A DNA stretch of 64,000 nucleotides from Setoptus koraiensis (Eukaryota > Arthropoda): NCBI GenBank assembly GCA_048013815.1, contig CM106586.1, forward strand, positions 21,886,001 to 21,950,000, given 5' to 3'. Below are positions 13,026 to 26,572 of the stretch, piece after piece. Made by a program: the position numbers and the translations under genes. The notes beneath the pieces were generated by a model. That model saw only the letters and a program-made list of their open reading frames with translations, searched no databases and was not told the DNA's origin. Numbering within the stretch: position 1 is the first letter of the stretch; every line of letters starts with the position of its first letter.

Positions 13026-15431
13026 TGATCTGCGCCGATAAGCTCGCCGCTGACACACAAGCTTGTCGGCTGTGCCCGATCACATTTGCGGGCCGCGCGC
13101 GGAGCCGGCGAGCGCCATCGCGCGGCCGCATCCGCAACCGGCGCCGGACAGCGCCGAACAGTGGACAGCGCCGAGCGCCGGACAGTGGACAGCGCCGAGC
13201 GCCCGACAGTGGACAGCGCCGAACGGCGACCGCGGTGGCGTTGCTGTCGTGCCAACAAACAAATTGACACTCTCGCCATCATGTGTCATACGGGCGCGTT
13301 ATCTATCGAAATCTGCTTGTTATCGGCTGACCGCTGGTCAGCTCCGGCGCGGACGACGGCCAGCGATCGCGCGACAGCCAGCGATCGCGCGACGGCTCTG
13401 GGTCGGACGACGGCGGTCGGCGCACGAGGGCGCACGACAGCCAGGAATGCCGCTGTGGCGAGTGGCACGACACAGGCGCTGCAACGGTCGCCCGCCGGAC
13501 CCAGCGAACAGGTGAAGTGGCCAGCGAGAGTGACCGTTGGCTCGCTCAACTGTCAACCTGTTTTGTTCAACGTGAACTCGGCCGCTTGAAAGCCGCCGGC
13601 CCATGGATGCCCGTCGAACAATGACGCTCGACAGGGTCGTTCGCGGACGGGCGCATTGTTGCGCCCGTCGGACAGCGCCGCGGCCGCATTGCCGTGGCGG
13701 CACGGGCGACGCACCAACGCAGCCAGCACGAGAATATCCGCGCCAGGTAAACGTCGCCCGGTGTCACGCCCCCGACCATTCTCTGTTGTCTGTGGCACGA
13801 TAATGAACTCAAGTGGACATTGTGCCAAACGGGGCCACTCTGGCCACCGCGCGACGCTGGACACCGCTCGACGCTGGCCACCGCTCGATGCTGGCCAGTG
13901 CGCGTCGCACGGGCCGGCCAAACGAATATTAAATAAAAGATAAACGCGCCACGGGCACACAATTGACGGCGGCCCGGAATGCCGGCCGCCGCTAACCGGC
14001 GCAGCGGCAGCGCCAGTGTTCGGGCAAATGTCACGGGCCAGCAAAACACAGTTTAAAAAACATAAGTGGAGCACGCAATTTTTCACTTTCTCATTACTGC
14101 GCACTGATTGATAGGAGGCAGCTCCCATCGCTGGAATCCCGGCCGTGCCCTCGCTCGCGTCCAACACGCCGGACAGTTGAATAGCGGGCTCGAGTGCGCG
14201 CAAACGGCACAGATCTGGGGCACATTCCTTTGTTGTGCACCTGACGTGCACAAGTTGCTGCACATCCGATACGCGCTGCACAAAACAGAAATGGTTTTAT
14301 CACAAAAGTTTTATCATGAAAGTCTCACAAAAGTGCTCAAGTGTCGCCTGGCGGCCACAATGAGCAGCCAACAATTCATTATCTTCGACAACAACAAACC
14401 GGGCCTGGAATTTTGTCCACTAGAGCGCGTTACGCCCACTGGCGATCATCAAGCGGTCATGGGGCAGCGCGCAAAGAGTGGATATGGTCGCCATGGCGAC
14501 TTGCGCTATTTGCGCTATTTGCGGGCTGCTACGTGCCGAACGGCGCACAAATGTGCCACTTGTTAAGCGTGCCGTTGAGGGTGCGCTATCGCAGCGCCAC
14601 ATACACGTTGAGCATGTGCATCAAATGTATGTATTAAATGTATGCATTGAGTGTATGCATTAAACGGCCGAATGGGTACCTAGCGACCGATTTGCAAAAC
14701 CGGCGCAAACCTGCCGCCTGTGCGCGCCATCGCACCGGCGCGCAGGCACAACAAACTAGCCACAACGGACGAGCCACAACAAACGAGCAGCACACGACAG
14801 CCAGGTAGCGACCAGGTAAATGGGCCAAGGTGATTGAACCAGAGCGAGTGTGTGACCAAAGGAATGGGGCGGGCCGACGCCGGGTTCGCGAGCCGGTGTG
14901 GCTCGCAAGAGCGCCAAAACCCAGTCTGCGGCCGGTTCGCGAGGCTCCGGCCGTAGCGGCCACATGAACGCTGACCGGCCGCAGACGGCACCGGTCAGCG
15001 CTCGTATTGATGAGATGTGCATGTCGCTTGATTGATGATAGCTCCGTTTGTGCGCTCTCGCTGGCCTCGCCGGCCGCCGAGGGGCGGTAAATTAATATTC
15101 GATATTGGCCCATTAGCAGCCATCTTCGGTGTTACTGTTCGCGTATGGCAACATGGAAATATGTTGTCGAAGCGGCCAATATCGGCCATTTCGACAGCGC
15201 TTCTCGACGACGTGTTTCGACGAGGCATTTCGATACGTTTTGCAGCGACTAAAAATGATCGACGCACAATTATCAGAGCGACTGTGCCAACTGACCGGTG
15301 GTCAGCGAGCACAGGTGAGCTGCTTAACCCCCTCGTTGCCACGAAACTAATCGATCGAGTGACCGCCACTCTCGCTTCTTTTTGTCCACTGGGCGTGCCA
15401 GACGGGCCCTCATGGCACTGGCCGGCATCTC

Positions 15432-15464
15432 GCCGCCGGGTCGCGAGAGACGCGACCCGGCGGC
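15432..15464. repeat. 14-bp perfect GC-rich hairpin
   Basis: Arms 15,432-15,445 and 15,451-15,464 with loop AGAGA; the stem is nearly all G:C. Confidence 0.85.
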
Positions 15465-16413
15465 CACTCGAGAGTGCGCGAAATGCTCGGGCCCGCAGAT
15501 CCTGGTCGGCGGTGGCTCACCTGTGCAGTTCGTGCGCCGGCATTGTTTTACCCGACCGCCGCGTTATATTATAGCCGCGTTATATTATCGCCGCGTTATA
15601 TTATGGCCGCATCATATTATAACTGGCGTGTTTTCTAACGAGAGCCGGCCCTGTAATGCGCGCAAAATGTGTGTGACCATCCAACGGACACCGAGAGCCA
15701 TAACGAATCAATCAAACAGAATGGCGATAAAAAGTTGGCCAAAAAGGCAAAACCTGCAGCCCACTTGCAGCCTAATCTCGCACTTGTATCTCGGCCGCTG
15801 CCGCCTAGTCGAAACGGGATAAATTGGTCAAAACTGGTGCTGGCCAGAGAGCGTTCGCCCGAGAGTGTTCGCCCGAAAGTGTTCGCCGCCGGCCCGCAAC
15901 GCCACGAGTGACCTCTAGCGCCGATGGACGATTAATTGGAGTTGACAGGGGCCCTTTGTTGTCGGCGCGCCAATGTCAATTTGGGCCGGTGTTGCGCCGC
16001 TATCGCGCCACGTTATCGCTATCCGTTATCGCGGGCCGTTATCGCCATCCGCCATTCGGGTTTCTTGTCCGCTCGGGCACAACACGCAACATTACACTAA
16101 TATTCAATATCTGTGCCGCAAATATCGGGCCAGTGTGCACAATGTGCGCCCGACTCGACACAAAATGAATCCAGTATGGCACAGATATAGGCGCCCGAGT
16201 CACCTGAGCCGGCACTTAAGTGGTCGAGTGCACTTGTTCCAATTGATTGCCGCCGGTGATTGGCGCGTCGGTGGCAGTCGGCAGCAACGACGGCCGGCAC
16301 GACGAGCGTTACGACAAGCGCCGGCCACTTGTCGCTAGATCGTCAGAGGTGACGCGCATTGTGACGGACGGTGGCCGGAGCGCAGCGAGTGACAGCGGCG
16401 GCTCCTCGCGAAG

Positions 16414-16517
16414 CCATTCGGCCATTCGAACGTTCGGCCATTCGAACGTTCGAACATTCGAACGCTCGAACATTTGAATGCCCGAACGTTCGAATGGCCG
16501 AACGGCCGAACGTTCGA
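16414..16517. repeat. CGAACGTTCG palindromic repeat cluster
   Basis: About ten overlapping copies of the half-site TTCGAACG/CGTTCGAA, many forming the perfect palindrome CGAACGTTCG, with GGCCATTCG spacers. The cluster has approximate dyad symmetry around 16,470. Confidence 0.85.
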
Positions 16518-19500
16518 AGAGCGGCGACAAGCGAGAGCCAAGAAAGCGAGTCACCGAAGCGCGAAGAGCGCCGTTATCGGCGGCTCCAATCATCTCTTTG
16601 CGCCATTCAAATCGCTGGCCGCTTCGGCGCTGACTCGCCGGCCAGCCAGCCGCTCATTTGAATGCGGCAAAATGTTGCCGGCCGACAGTGTTCAGTTTGC
16701 ATAATTCCCATAATTCAAATTTCTGTGGCCTTTTGTGTGCGGCGAGTTTTGCAATTTGCGCAAATGCCATTAGAGCCAGCGCGGCACAGCGGCCTCGAGA
16801 TGACACATCGCATCACATCACAGCGCCAGTGGCCTGACATCGCCATCGCGGCTAACAAGTGTCCACCCGCTCAAGTGTCAGAATTGTTGTGTCGTGTGTC
16901 ATGTCATGTCGGCGTCAGTTGTTGCGTCAACTGCCGCCGAATGACAAGTGCTCAATGGTCAGCGGCGCAACAACGACAACAACGGCGCAACAACAGCAGC
17001 AGCAACCACGACAACAACAACAACAGCGGCCGAAATCTGCATAGTGGCTTGTTTTAGCGGCAACGCTCGCCGCCAAAATACAGCAAAGTGCCAGCAAGAG
17101 TCATTATCATCTCTTGTCATCTTTGTGCATGTCACTGTTGTCACTTGTTACTGTCGTTGCGCCTCGAGTGACAGCGCCGCAACACCGTCAGCTGATGTTG
17201 TTACTGTCGCTGCACACAAGTGACAGCGCCGCCGATCAGCTGATTGGCCCACTTGCCACTTGTGACTCACAAGTTGTGAGTCTTGTCACTTGTTATGCAA
17301 ATCGCGAATCTTTGCTGCTGTCGTTGCTCCTGTCGCCCGAATCGCCCTATTCGGCCCGTCAGCTGTGAGCCTCTCGAAGCGGCTCAAAATTGCGCCACTG
17401 ACCAGCGCGAGCCGACATTTTGTCGGCCGTTGGCTGTGTCAAGTGTCAGCTGTTGCCTTTGACACATCCGCTGACACTTGCCGCTGCCTTGGCGCAGGCC
17501 GTTGGTGTGCACAAATTGATCGCAAGCGCAACACACACACAATTGGTGGCACAACAATGGCGCCTAATTAGCGCGCTCGGTCGCCCCAACGGGCGCCGCT
17601 CAACAGCCGCGGCTCGGCCAGCCAGCGGGCGTCGGGCAGCGCTCAACGAGCACTGGTCACTCCTATAATGTGCGCAATGTGCATAATGTGATTATTGGGC
17701 CGCTGCCGGGCTCGTTAGCAGCGCTAACGACCGGCCACCATTGACAATCGGCAATTGGCAATTGACAATTGACAACTGCCCACTGACCGCTCACCGCTCA
17801 CCAGTGACCAATGTCCAGTGACCACTGTCCAGTGACCACTGACGGCCAGCGACCTCTAGCCTGTGACCGCGGGCAGGCCGCGCTGCGGCCACTCAAGCTA
17901 ATTTGCATAAGCAGTGAGCCGGCACCATCAGTGGCGGCACAATCGGCAAACGCAACAGCGGACGCAACGGCAAACGCAACAACACATGCGAACGGGCCGG
18001 ACAGTTCGGGTTTCGCGCTGGCCAACTCGGTTTAGAGCGGCCAGTTTTAATTCAATGCCCGCGCCCAATGACATATATTGAAAAAGTCAGTGAGGCGCGA
18101 AGTGGCCCGCAGAGTGCGCCCTTCATGCAAATGTGACGCGCAAACGGGCCGGCGAGCGGACATAAATTAGGCGTCGCTCTATTTGTTTGTTTGCAACAAA
18201 CAGAGTTTGGCCGCTCGTGCCCAAAGGCTACGAGCGGCCTTTGGGCCGGCCGCCAATTGGCCGCCGGGTCGGCCATTTGGAGCGTTTAGACGGGCGCACA
18301 CATTGAGACATTTGCACATTTAGACATTTAGACATTTGAACATTTGCACATTTGCACGTTTGCGCATTAAGACTTGTGTGCATTTAGACTTGTGCACATT
18401 TGCACAATGTGGGCGCAAATCGGCGCGACAATTGCACTTGAGTCGCGCCGAGTGCGTAATTCAATTCAAACCATGGGCGATCGTTGTCCGGCGGGCCGGC
18501 CCAGCACAGCAAGCGCCACAACGGGGGCACAGTGACACCAAGCGCAAATTGTAATGACAACGCGGTGTGCAGCTCGTAAATTAAACTGGCCACTCCGACG
18601 TGTCGCGGCGCGGCGCGTTTGCGGTTGGCCGAAATGGCAATTGTCGGGTTGCGCCCAACGATGAGCCAATTACAAGCCAGCGAGTGTTTGATTCATGACG
18701 GCGGTGTCACGACGACGCTTGTTTGTCTTGTTGTGCCGTTACATTTATTTATGTCGTTGCGGCCACTTGCTACAACCGGCTCACTACAACACGACCGCTG
18801 GTGCTATATGGCTCGGTTTGCAGTGGCAACTATGCAAATTAGCGGCGCCTCGTCGGCGAAAGCTGTGCGCCACATTAGCCACATTGGCCACATTGGCCAC
18901 ATTGGCGCGTAAGCCACAGCGGCGCATAGGCCACTTCGGCACATAAGCCACACGGGGCACACAGGCTGAATCGGCACAGCGGCGCACGGTCCATTTGTGT
19001 TGGGCGCCGGGCGGCGCCCATCGACACCAGCCCGCCGAAATGTTTATCTGGGCCAGGGGACACATATCATATACCAAACATACATGCGCCCGTGTGCTGC
19101 CCGAGTGCACGCGAATGACACCGGTGGCGCGAGCGAGCGCCCCACGGGCGACCGTCGGTCAATCCGGGCCGCCGCCGGTCATTGCGGCCAGTCCGGCGAG
19201 TCGGGCCGCCGCCGGTCAATGCGGCCGGTCCGGCGAGTCGGGCCAATGTGCCCACCGCGGCCACTGGCCAATATCGCGCCAATTTGTGGCACGCAAGAAA
19301 TTGCAAGCTCGACATTTGGCGAGCGGCGACTCGGCGAGCCGGCGATCTGGAGAGCCGGCGATAATGAACCGTGCCGGCAATCATATCATCATCATATTAT
19401 TGTTATCATTATCATGTTGTGGCGGGCCGGTTTGGCGCGCGCGCGTGGCGCCACCTGGCGTCTTGGCGGCGCTCGGGTGTGACAGGTGAGCGCTGGGCAG

Positions 19501-22480
19501 CAAGTGTCGGCAGCGGCACTATAATAAGTAAATACAAGGTTGTAAAACCAATTGAAATGTTCAGACGGGAAATAAATTAAAATAAAATGAAACGAAACGA
19601 AATAAAACTGACTGCCAGCCATAATATATTATTATATATTAGGCCATTCGCATACACACACAAACAGGGCCAACGGGGGCATATCGGACACACGATGACG
19701 CAACCGGTCGCGACTCGGCAAGCTCGATTGTGTGTCGTATCGCAACATTGTGTGTGTGTGTCGTATTCCAACATTGTGAGTGTGTGTGTGTGTGTGTTGC
19801 AACAGTGACTGTTGAACAGTGACTGTTGAACAGTGAGTGTGTGCTGATTAGCTGACACAAAGACGCTCGCTATCGCAACAATTCAATTCGTTTCGATTCA
19901 ATTTTATTCATTCCATTCATTTGTTGCCACTGGTCAGCTTGCGACGCCTCCCAGAGGAACGGCGGCGGCGGCACCAACGGCAGCACCGACAGCGGCAACA
20001 GCAACAACGACAACACCAACAACAAAATCAACAACAACACCAACAACAGCAGCACAACATCAGCAGCGGCAGCAACAACAACAGCAGCAACAACAGCAGC
20101 AGCAGCAACAACAGACGACGGCTCGCAATGCATTAAATGTTAATTACATTGCACATGACAGCTGATGAGTTGTATCTAAATGAGCTCTCTATTTAGCTCT
20201 GGCAACAATGAATGTAACGATAATTTAAAAGTCTCTCTATTTGTTGCCGTCTGTGAGTTGTTGTTGTTGCTGCTGCTGTTGTTGTTGTTGCTGTTGTTGT
20301 TGCTGCTGCTGTTGTTGCTGTCGTTGTTGCTGCTGCCGCTGCTGCTGTTGCCGCTGCTGTCGTTGAGTCTCAATTTGCTCGCCGAGTCTCAATGGATGGG
20401 AGGCATTGATTTATTGTTATTGGCTTCTTTGCTCGACAGTGTCGTCGTCGCAAACAAGCCAATGGTTGTGTGTTTGTTCTTGTCGTGTCGTGTCGCTGCT
20501 GGCTCGATGATTAACAGCAATGATCTCACTCATCCAACAACAGCCAACAACAATGCAAGCGCCCGCAACCCAATTGCAAGCGTGCCTGTGTGTCCAATCG
20601 GTGCCGTTTCGAATCAAATCGAAGCAAATTACTCATTTTAGATTGGTAATTTCGGCAACAACCGAAATTTCCTCGGCAGCCCAAATTTCGTCGGCACAGA
20701 AATGAGAAATTCTCAATTCGTCAGCGAGCCAGCGACACACAACAAACACAACAGACACGACACACAGCAAACAAGTGCAACAAATAATAATGACCAACGA
20801 ATGTGATTAGTTTTTTGAGTAGTGGCTGTTGCAGTTGATTGTTGCACTGACTGATTTGCATATAATCGTCACCATCATGAAAACAGCAGCGAACGATGCC
20901 CGCCTCAGTGTGCGATCAGTGGACGTCGCGGCACCGGCCGCCAGGGGCTCACGGTCACATGACGGGCCGCTGTCTTTCATCTTGGGCAATTATTCACAAT
21001 TATTCAAAAGAAAATAAAAGTCGATTGGCCGAGTTTATTGGATCGCGCGCCACCTATCAACTGGCCGCTATCGACTGGCCGCTATCAACTCGCAAGCGAC
21101 CAATGTCCACCGGACAGCCGCATTAGCGACAGCGCCATTAATCGGCCGCCTAATTAACTTGACCGTCATCGAGCGGCCACTTTGATATACGAGCACCGAC
21201 TGCATATAAGCGGCAGCAGCTTATATAAAGTCAACAATTGCATAACAGCGCCAACTCAGCGCACACTCAATTACAGGACAACTCAATTACAGGTGACCAA
21301 TTCGCGGCTAGACGCCGACCGGCCGGCCGAGCTGCTATTTTTGCAGCAACCATTTCAAACGTTAATTGCGTTACGCCGGCCATTACAGGTAGCGTGCCCG
21401 AATCACCTGTAATCTCAGTCGATACAATCGCGGCACAGTGAATCGGCGGCATTCGCTCACAGAGGCCAATGCCGCCGATAAGCTGTCTACGGGCTAATTA
21501 ATGTTTGCTGCGCGCGCGCGCTCATTTCAAACGGCTACCTATTAGCTAATTAATTAACTGCCGCTTGCGCTGCTCGTCATTAAATCACGCCCGATTCCCA
21601 ATTGGCTCACTGCAAATCGCCGCACCGTGCGCCCGATCGATGCAAATCGCGGCACAGTGCGCCCGAGTGATGCAAATTGCGCGCGCGCGCGCGCGCCCGC
21701 AAATTCCAACTAAATCGATAAAAATCGCCATCCATCGTCATGCCTCAAAAAGTGGCTCGCTGACCGGAAGTGGCCCATCGGCTCGCTGTGCCCGTCACTG
21801 TGCACTACATGCATGCTGTTATATGTGCTATCATGTGGCGCATATAGTGTGTGTGTGTGTGTGTGTGGCGTAAATAGTATATGCAGCTGACGTTTAGTTT
21901 GTACAGTACGAATGGTCGAGATGGACGGACGATCATTCATGTGTGATCGTGATCGATTATTGAATCGGCCGCCCGAATCACGGTCACATGCGCAGATTGT
22001 GACCATGAGACAACTTGTGGCGCTGTCAGCGGATGACGGACGCCGGGATTAGCCGGCTCGGGCAAGCGCGATGCCCGGCGAGCCGGGACACCCAGCTAAA
22101 GCCAGATAGACGCTGGCTGTGACACGGGCAAGACGCTTGACGTTTGCGTTTGAGCGATGATCGGGCCGTCGCGGCGACCGTCGCATTGAGCGACCATTGA
22201 GCGATATGCGAGCGATATGTGAGCGACACAGCGGCACAGGGGGAGAGGCTTAAAATTGCTGACGTGGCGCGGTCATCGGTATCATCGCGGGCGACCGTGA
22301 TGATCCGATCTCGGTGTGCGCGGCCGGGCCGCGAGCGGCCGGCCGGCCGGGCAGCGTCTCGGGGCGACAGGTGCACTTTATAATGGTATGCGCGTATTAG
22401 TGGCGCTTGCTGTTGTTGGCGCTGTTGTTGTTGTTGGCGCTGTTGATGTTGTTGTTGTTGTTGTCGTGGAGCGAGCATTG
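16518..22480. other. Gene-less DNA with octamer motifs and dinucleotide repeats
   Basis: POU octamers at 17,295, 17,901, 18,125, 18,832, 20,854, 21,640 and 21,670; CAGCTG E-boxes at about 17,200, 17,240, 17,361 and 17,449; (GT)n at 19,749-19,798 and 21,847-21,868; (GC)n at 21,676-21,697; CAA/CAG tract 19,985-20,115 facing a CTG/TTG tract 20,258-20,365; GACATTTGCACATTT-type repeats at 18,300-18,410; CCACATTGG repeats at 18,870-18,905; GTT tract at 22,400-22,470. No recognisable protein. Confidence 0.5.
20258..20365. repeat. CTG/TTG tract facing the CAA/CAG tract at 19,985-20,115
   Basis: Two long trinucleotide tracts of opposite strand polarity, 140 bp apart, form an imperfect inverted repeat of about 100 bp able to fold into a long stem. 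Confidence 0.75.
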
Positions 22481-22520
22481 TCGAGCCGGCTCATGAGCGT
22501 GCACTCATGAGCCGGCTTGA
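22481..22520. repeat. 17-bp hairpin with 6-nt loop
   Basis: TCGAGCCGGCTCATGAG pairs with its reverse complement through 14 perfect pairs, one G:T and two more pairs; the loop is CGTGCA. It directly follows a GTT tract. Confidence 0.9.
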
Positions 22521-23455
22521 TATGCCAACGACGGCAGCCAACGACGAGATGAGCCGAAATGATGAAATGAAATGGCATGAATGATGCACCGATGCAGTGG
22601 TGCAATGGTGCAATGAGATGGGATGAGATGACGCAATTGATTGATGATGCTGCTGTTGTTTGTGCAACAGCAACGTTGCCGGCAAAGGTGAGCTCAACAA
22701 CAGACTGTTGTTGTGAGCCTATCTAGGGACAACAACAGCAGCAGCAGCAACAGCAGCAGCAACAACGACAGCAACAACAACAGCTGGCCGAGCTGGAGAA
22801 AAGAGAGCGCACAGCAACACTGTTGTTGCATCACAACAACAGCACGGCCAATTTGGCAAATTTGGTTGTTGTTGTTGCTGTTGCTTTGGTTGTTGTTGTT
22901 GTTGTTCTGCGGAATGTGCGCCGCATTCATGTGTCTCGGCGGCAATTGTTGTGCTGGCAAAATGATAATCAATGTCAGAGGCAATGTTCGTTAAGAAGAA
23001 CAAATTAGCCCGAATCATGCCATTGAGCCGGTGTGGGCAGTTCGGCCGAACTGGCCACTCACGGCCAACACGAACGACGCTGCTCGGCCGATTCGGGGAT
23101 GGCCCCGAATCAGCAAGCCAGATATCACCTGATCATGCGCCTCGAGCTCTGGCAGTGGCAACATTGTTGTGCCCACTCGCACTGCGCCGGCCGATAGGCA
23201 TTGTGGCGCAGATCAGCGCTGCAAAAGAACGCACATCTCAGGTGCAAGCGAAGCCACATCTCCGGCCGAACAGGCGATTGGCAATGGCAACGTTGGCGAC
23301 TTGAAATTGATTCAAGTCGCAAAGTCGCGGCGCTCGCAACTCGTCGGCAATCAGCAAGGGCAAATGTTTGCGCAAACGTCTGGCGAAATACGGCGAAATG
23401 CAGCCAGATGCAGCGATAAATTGACGCCGACGACGGCCGAGTGATGACGATCAAA

Positions 23456-23456
<1 letters not shown>

Positions 23457-23488
<32 letters not shown>
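23457..23488. repeat. (ACG)n microsatellite
   Basis: Ten uninterrupted ACG units followed by ATGA-rich sequence. Confidence 0.95.
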
Positions 23489-24346
23489 TGAAATGATAAA
23501 TTGACGAAATGAGCAATCTCGCAGCCGAATCGCAATCTCCGCATCGGCGATCTCGGCGATCGACGCTGATGGCGCTCATGTATCACACAAACACGACGTT
23601 GTTTCTATTTCTGATTCGGTATGTTTCGGCGGGCTTCGGCGCTTCGGCGCTGCGGAGCTCGGTTTCAGTTTCAGCCCGAAAAGGGCAACCACTTGTTGGC
23701 ATGCGAGCGCGCATGTATAAATGTTGCGCAACAACTTGCAGCACAGTGCCACTGGTGGACGATTTTCAGGGCGAGAGTGGCCGCAATTGCGAGTCACAAT
23801 GGGCGACTCGCACACGATGCGCTGGCACTGGCAACAATCGTACGATTGCGATCATATAGAGTAGCCATTGATTCGCGGCGAGCGCCGGCGAGCGCCGAAG
23901 AACGCCGAGGAACGCCGGAGAGCGCCGAGGAACGCCGAGGAACGCCGCTGCAGGCCGGAGAATAGCGAGAGCGAACAGCAAACAACTTGATTGATGGCTG
24001 CTCCCACTTTGCAGCCGCTGCGAGCTCAGCTGAGCCGGCTCACCTGAGCTCGCTGCTGGCGGAGCCCGAGCTCGCTGCGAGCGGCTCAGGTGAGCCGAAG
24101 GCGGCCGAAACTGGCCGAAACTGGCGCAGCTCGGTCGCGTCACTGTCCGCTCGGTCAGCCGGCGCTGCGGCGCCCTCGGCCCGCCCCCGCTCTGTCCGGC
24201 CAACGGCGGGCTTGTTCGCACTGAGTGCACTATATCGGTGGCGACACTGGCCTATACCGGCCAGTGACAAACGACAATGACGGCCACGCTGACAGTGACA
24301 CCAATTGTGCTGCAAAACTCGCCAAAAGTGCGCCCTTTATAGGCCG

Positions 24347-24397
24347 CCAACACTGACCAACACTGACCAACACTGACCAACACTGACCACTGACCAC
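24347..24397. repeat. 10-bp tandem repeat (CCAACACTGA)
   Basis: Four exact copies and a decayed fifth. Confidence 0.95.
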
Positions 24398-25882
24398 GCG
24401 GACACTGTCCATAAAATCTGTTGTAAATGTCGCTGTTGGCATGCCAGCGGACATGAATGGAATTGCGCAACGCAGAGGCACACGTCGCTAGTGTGAGACG
24501 GCGATCGGTGTGACCGTCGCCGCACTCTGACGGATTGGCGAGAGCCATCGACGGCACTGATTAATGGCGGGCGACGCAGTGGCCCTAGTCGCATCATTAC
24601 AGGTCATTATTATTTACAACTCCGAGCTGGCTCAGTAACGAGCTGGCCGATGGCCGCCAGTCTCATTAAGTGCGACTTTTTAAATTATCGGCTAATGCGG
24701 CCGTTTCGCGTATCAGTCAATCACACACACACTCAATTGCGCAATTGGCGCATCGATCGGCCGCTCGACGCAATACCCGGCCGGCCGTTGTGATTGCGTA
24801 ACATGTTGAGCGGCGACCGCAATCGTAGTGGCGCTGTTAGTGCGCAGCCAGTTGAAATTTATTTATTTTCGTTCGTGCCGGCGTAGCGATGACTTTTTGA
24901 TTTATCACAAATTTGGCTCGTCGTCACCTGAGGCTAGTGGCGCCATTTGCTGCCCGTCTGCTCATTATAATTATTGCCGGTAGTCGGCTATTCAGCCGTG
25001 AATGGCCACCACGCCGGTGAATCGCCGCCTGGCGGATGGATCCATCGGAGCGAATCTCAGAGTGAATCCGGCGCAGTGAATCGCTCGCGGTGAATCGCTC
25101 GCAGTGGATCGCTCAGAGCGACCCATCGCGAGCGAATGCCGCGGCCGCCGGCCGCAGCGACCCTTTCGCCGGCGCAACCCGGCCGCCGCCGCTGCCGCAC
25201 TGACCGACGGCTGCGCGCCGATGTGCGGCATGGCACCGACCGGCGGCCATTACCGCTGTCAGCCAATAACTCACCTGGATCGCGTCGACAACAACAACAA
25301 ACAACAACAAGTGCTGCCCAGTGTGGCTCCATTTCGGCCCGTTTCGCGCCAACTGTGTGCGCGGTGCGGCTCAACTGGCCGCGCTGTCGGCGCTGCTGGC
25401 CGACGGGCCAACGCTGCTCGTTGTCGGCCGACGGGCCGGCGCTGATCGCTGCTGCCGACGGGCCGGTGAGTCGGCCGACGAGCATGCGAGCCCCGCGCGG
25501 AGCACGGCCGAGCGCGGAGGAGCAGTCACAATTATGGTCGTGTCATTTCTGGCCGACGCCATGTGTGATTAAGGTTGTCAAATGTGAGCAATGGCATCGA
25601 TTCCGAGATTCGCGGCCGCCGCTCGGGTCTGGGCCGGCGACCAGTGGCGCTCATTGAGAAAGCGAGCGCCATTCACGGACTCATCGCCGCGGTGAGCCGG
25701 CCCGACAGTTGATTTGACGAGGCTGCGCTCCGACGGAACTGGTGCCATGGCCGACAAGTGGCCGACGATCGCCCGACAACTGGCCACTTGTCGGCGTGCT
25801 GGCCGTCGGCCGGGCCGGTCGTGACTGTCGTACTGGGCAGCGTCGTGTCGCAGCGGCTCGACCGCTCACTGGCAGCCGCGAA

Positions 25883-25883
<1 letters not shown>

Positions 25884-25928
<45 letters not shown>

Positions 25929-25929
25929 A
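25884..25929. repeat. (GTC)n microsatellite with GCC interruptions
   Basis: GTCGTCGCC units grading into pure GTC and then a short TATATA run at 25,929-25,936. Confidence 0.95.
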
Positions 25930-26469
25930 TATATATCAATAATCGCATATCGCTGCCATATTTGCGATGACCATTGTGCGCAACTCATTGTGCTGTGGGC
26001 ATCGCACACATAAAATATATAAAATACATTATTGCATAAGTTATATAAGTTATGCGAACTATGGCACGGCGACCGTGCCACGCCGACTGCGCCACTAATC
26101 ACGGCGCAGCCACTGACCACGGCGCAGCCACTGACCGCTAGCTCGACGACGACTCACCTGGCGAGCGACGCTGCTTAGCGTGCTGGCCGGGTGAGCCGCG
26201 AACGAGGTGCCGATTGTTGGCTAAATGAGCCGCTTGGAGCTCGCCCGTCGGCTGCGGTTGGCGCATGATCGCAGCGCTGCAGCACGCTCTTTCGGACCCG
26301 AAATTTGCGGCCCGCTGGCCGGCCGCTGGCCGGCCCAGCCCGAGATGCGACCGAGCGGCCGTCGAGCAGCGACAGAGCCAAGCGGAGACAGAAGCGGCGA
26401 CAGAGGAGCGGAGACGGGCGAGCGACGCTCGAGTGCGGCCACTCGCCGTCCGGCGCGCACCGAGCCAGC

Positions 26470-26572
26470 GAGCCATTGAGCCAGCGGGCCGGCGAGCCAT
26501 TGAGCCGACGGGCCGGCGAGCCATTGAGCCGACGGGCCGGCGAGCCATTGAGCCGACGGGCCGGCGAGCCGG
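26470..26572. repeat. 24-bp tandem repeat x4
   Basis: Four copies of a 24-nt unit containing CATTGAGCC and GGGCCGGC, the first with one or two differences. Open in several frames on both strands because 24 is a multiple of three; not evidence of coding. Confidence 0.95.

Larger units (their letters stand above)
12300..16410. other. Gene-less DNA
   Basis: GACAGTGGACAGCGCCGA-type repeats at 13,145-13,225, GCGATCGCGCGACAGCCA repeats at 13,355-13,400, GCGCTATTT at 14,505-14,522, CCGCGTTATATTAT repeats at 15,560-15,620, and GAGAGTGTTCGCCC repeats at 15,847-15,890. A 152-codon frame at 14,108-14,566 is open but shows no domain. Confidence 0.45.
22525..26465. other. Gene-less DNA
   Basis: CAG/CAA tract 22,735-22,795 facing a GTT tract 22,861-22,912; (ACG)n 23,457-23,488; GCCGAGGAACGCC 13-mers at 23,890-23,945; CCAACACTGA 10-mers at 24,347-24,397; (GTC)n 25,884-25,929; TTGCGYAA sites at about 23,730, 24,465, 24,737 and 24,797. 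No recognisable protein. Confidence 0.45.

Noticed and set aside
14108-14566. 152-codon plus frame with a protein-like middle section
   Set aside because: No recognised domain, and the length is not unusual for this GC content.
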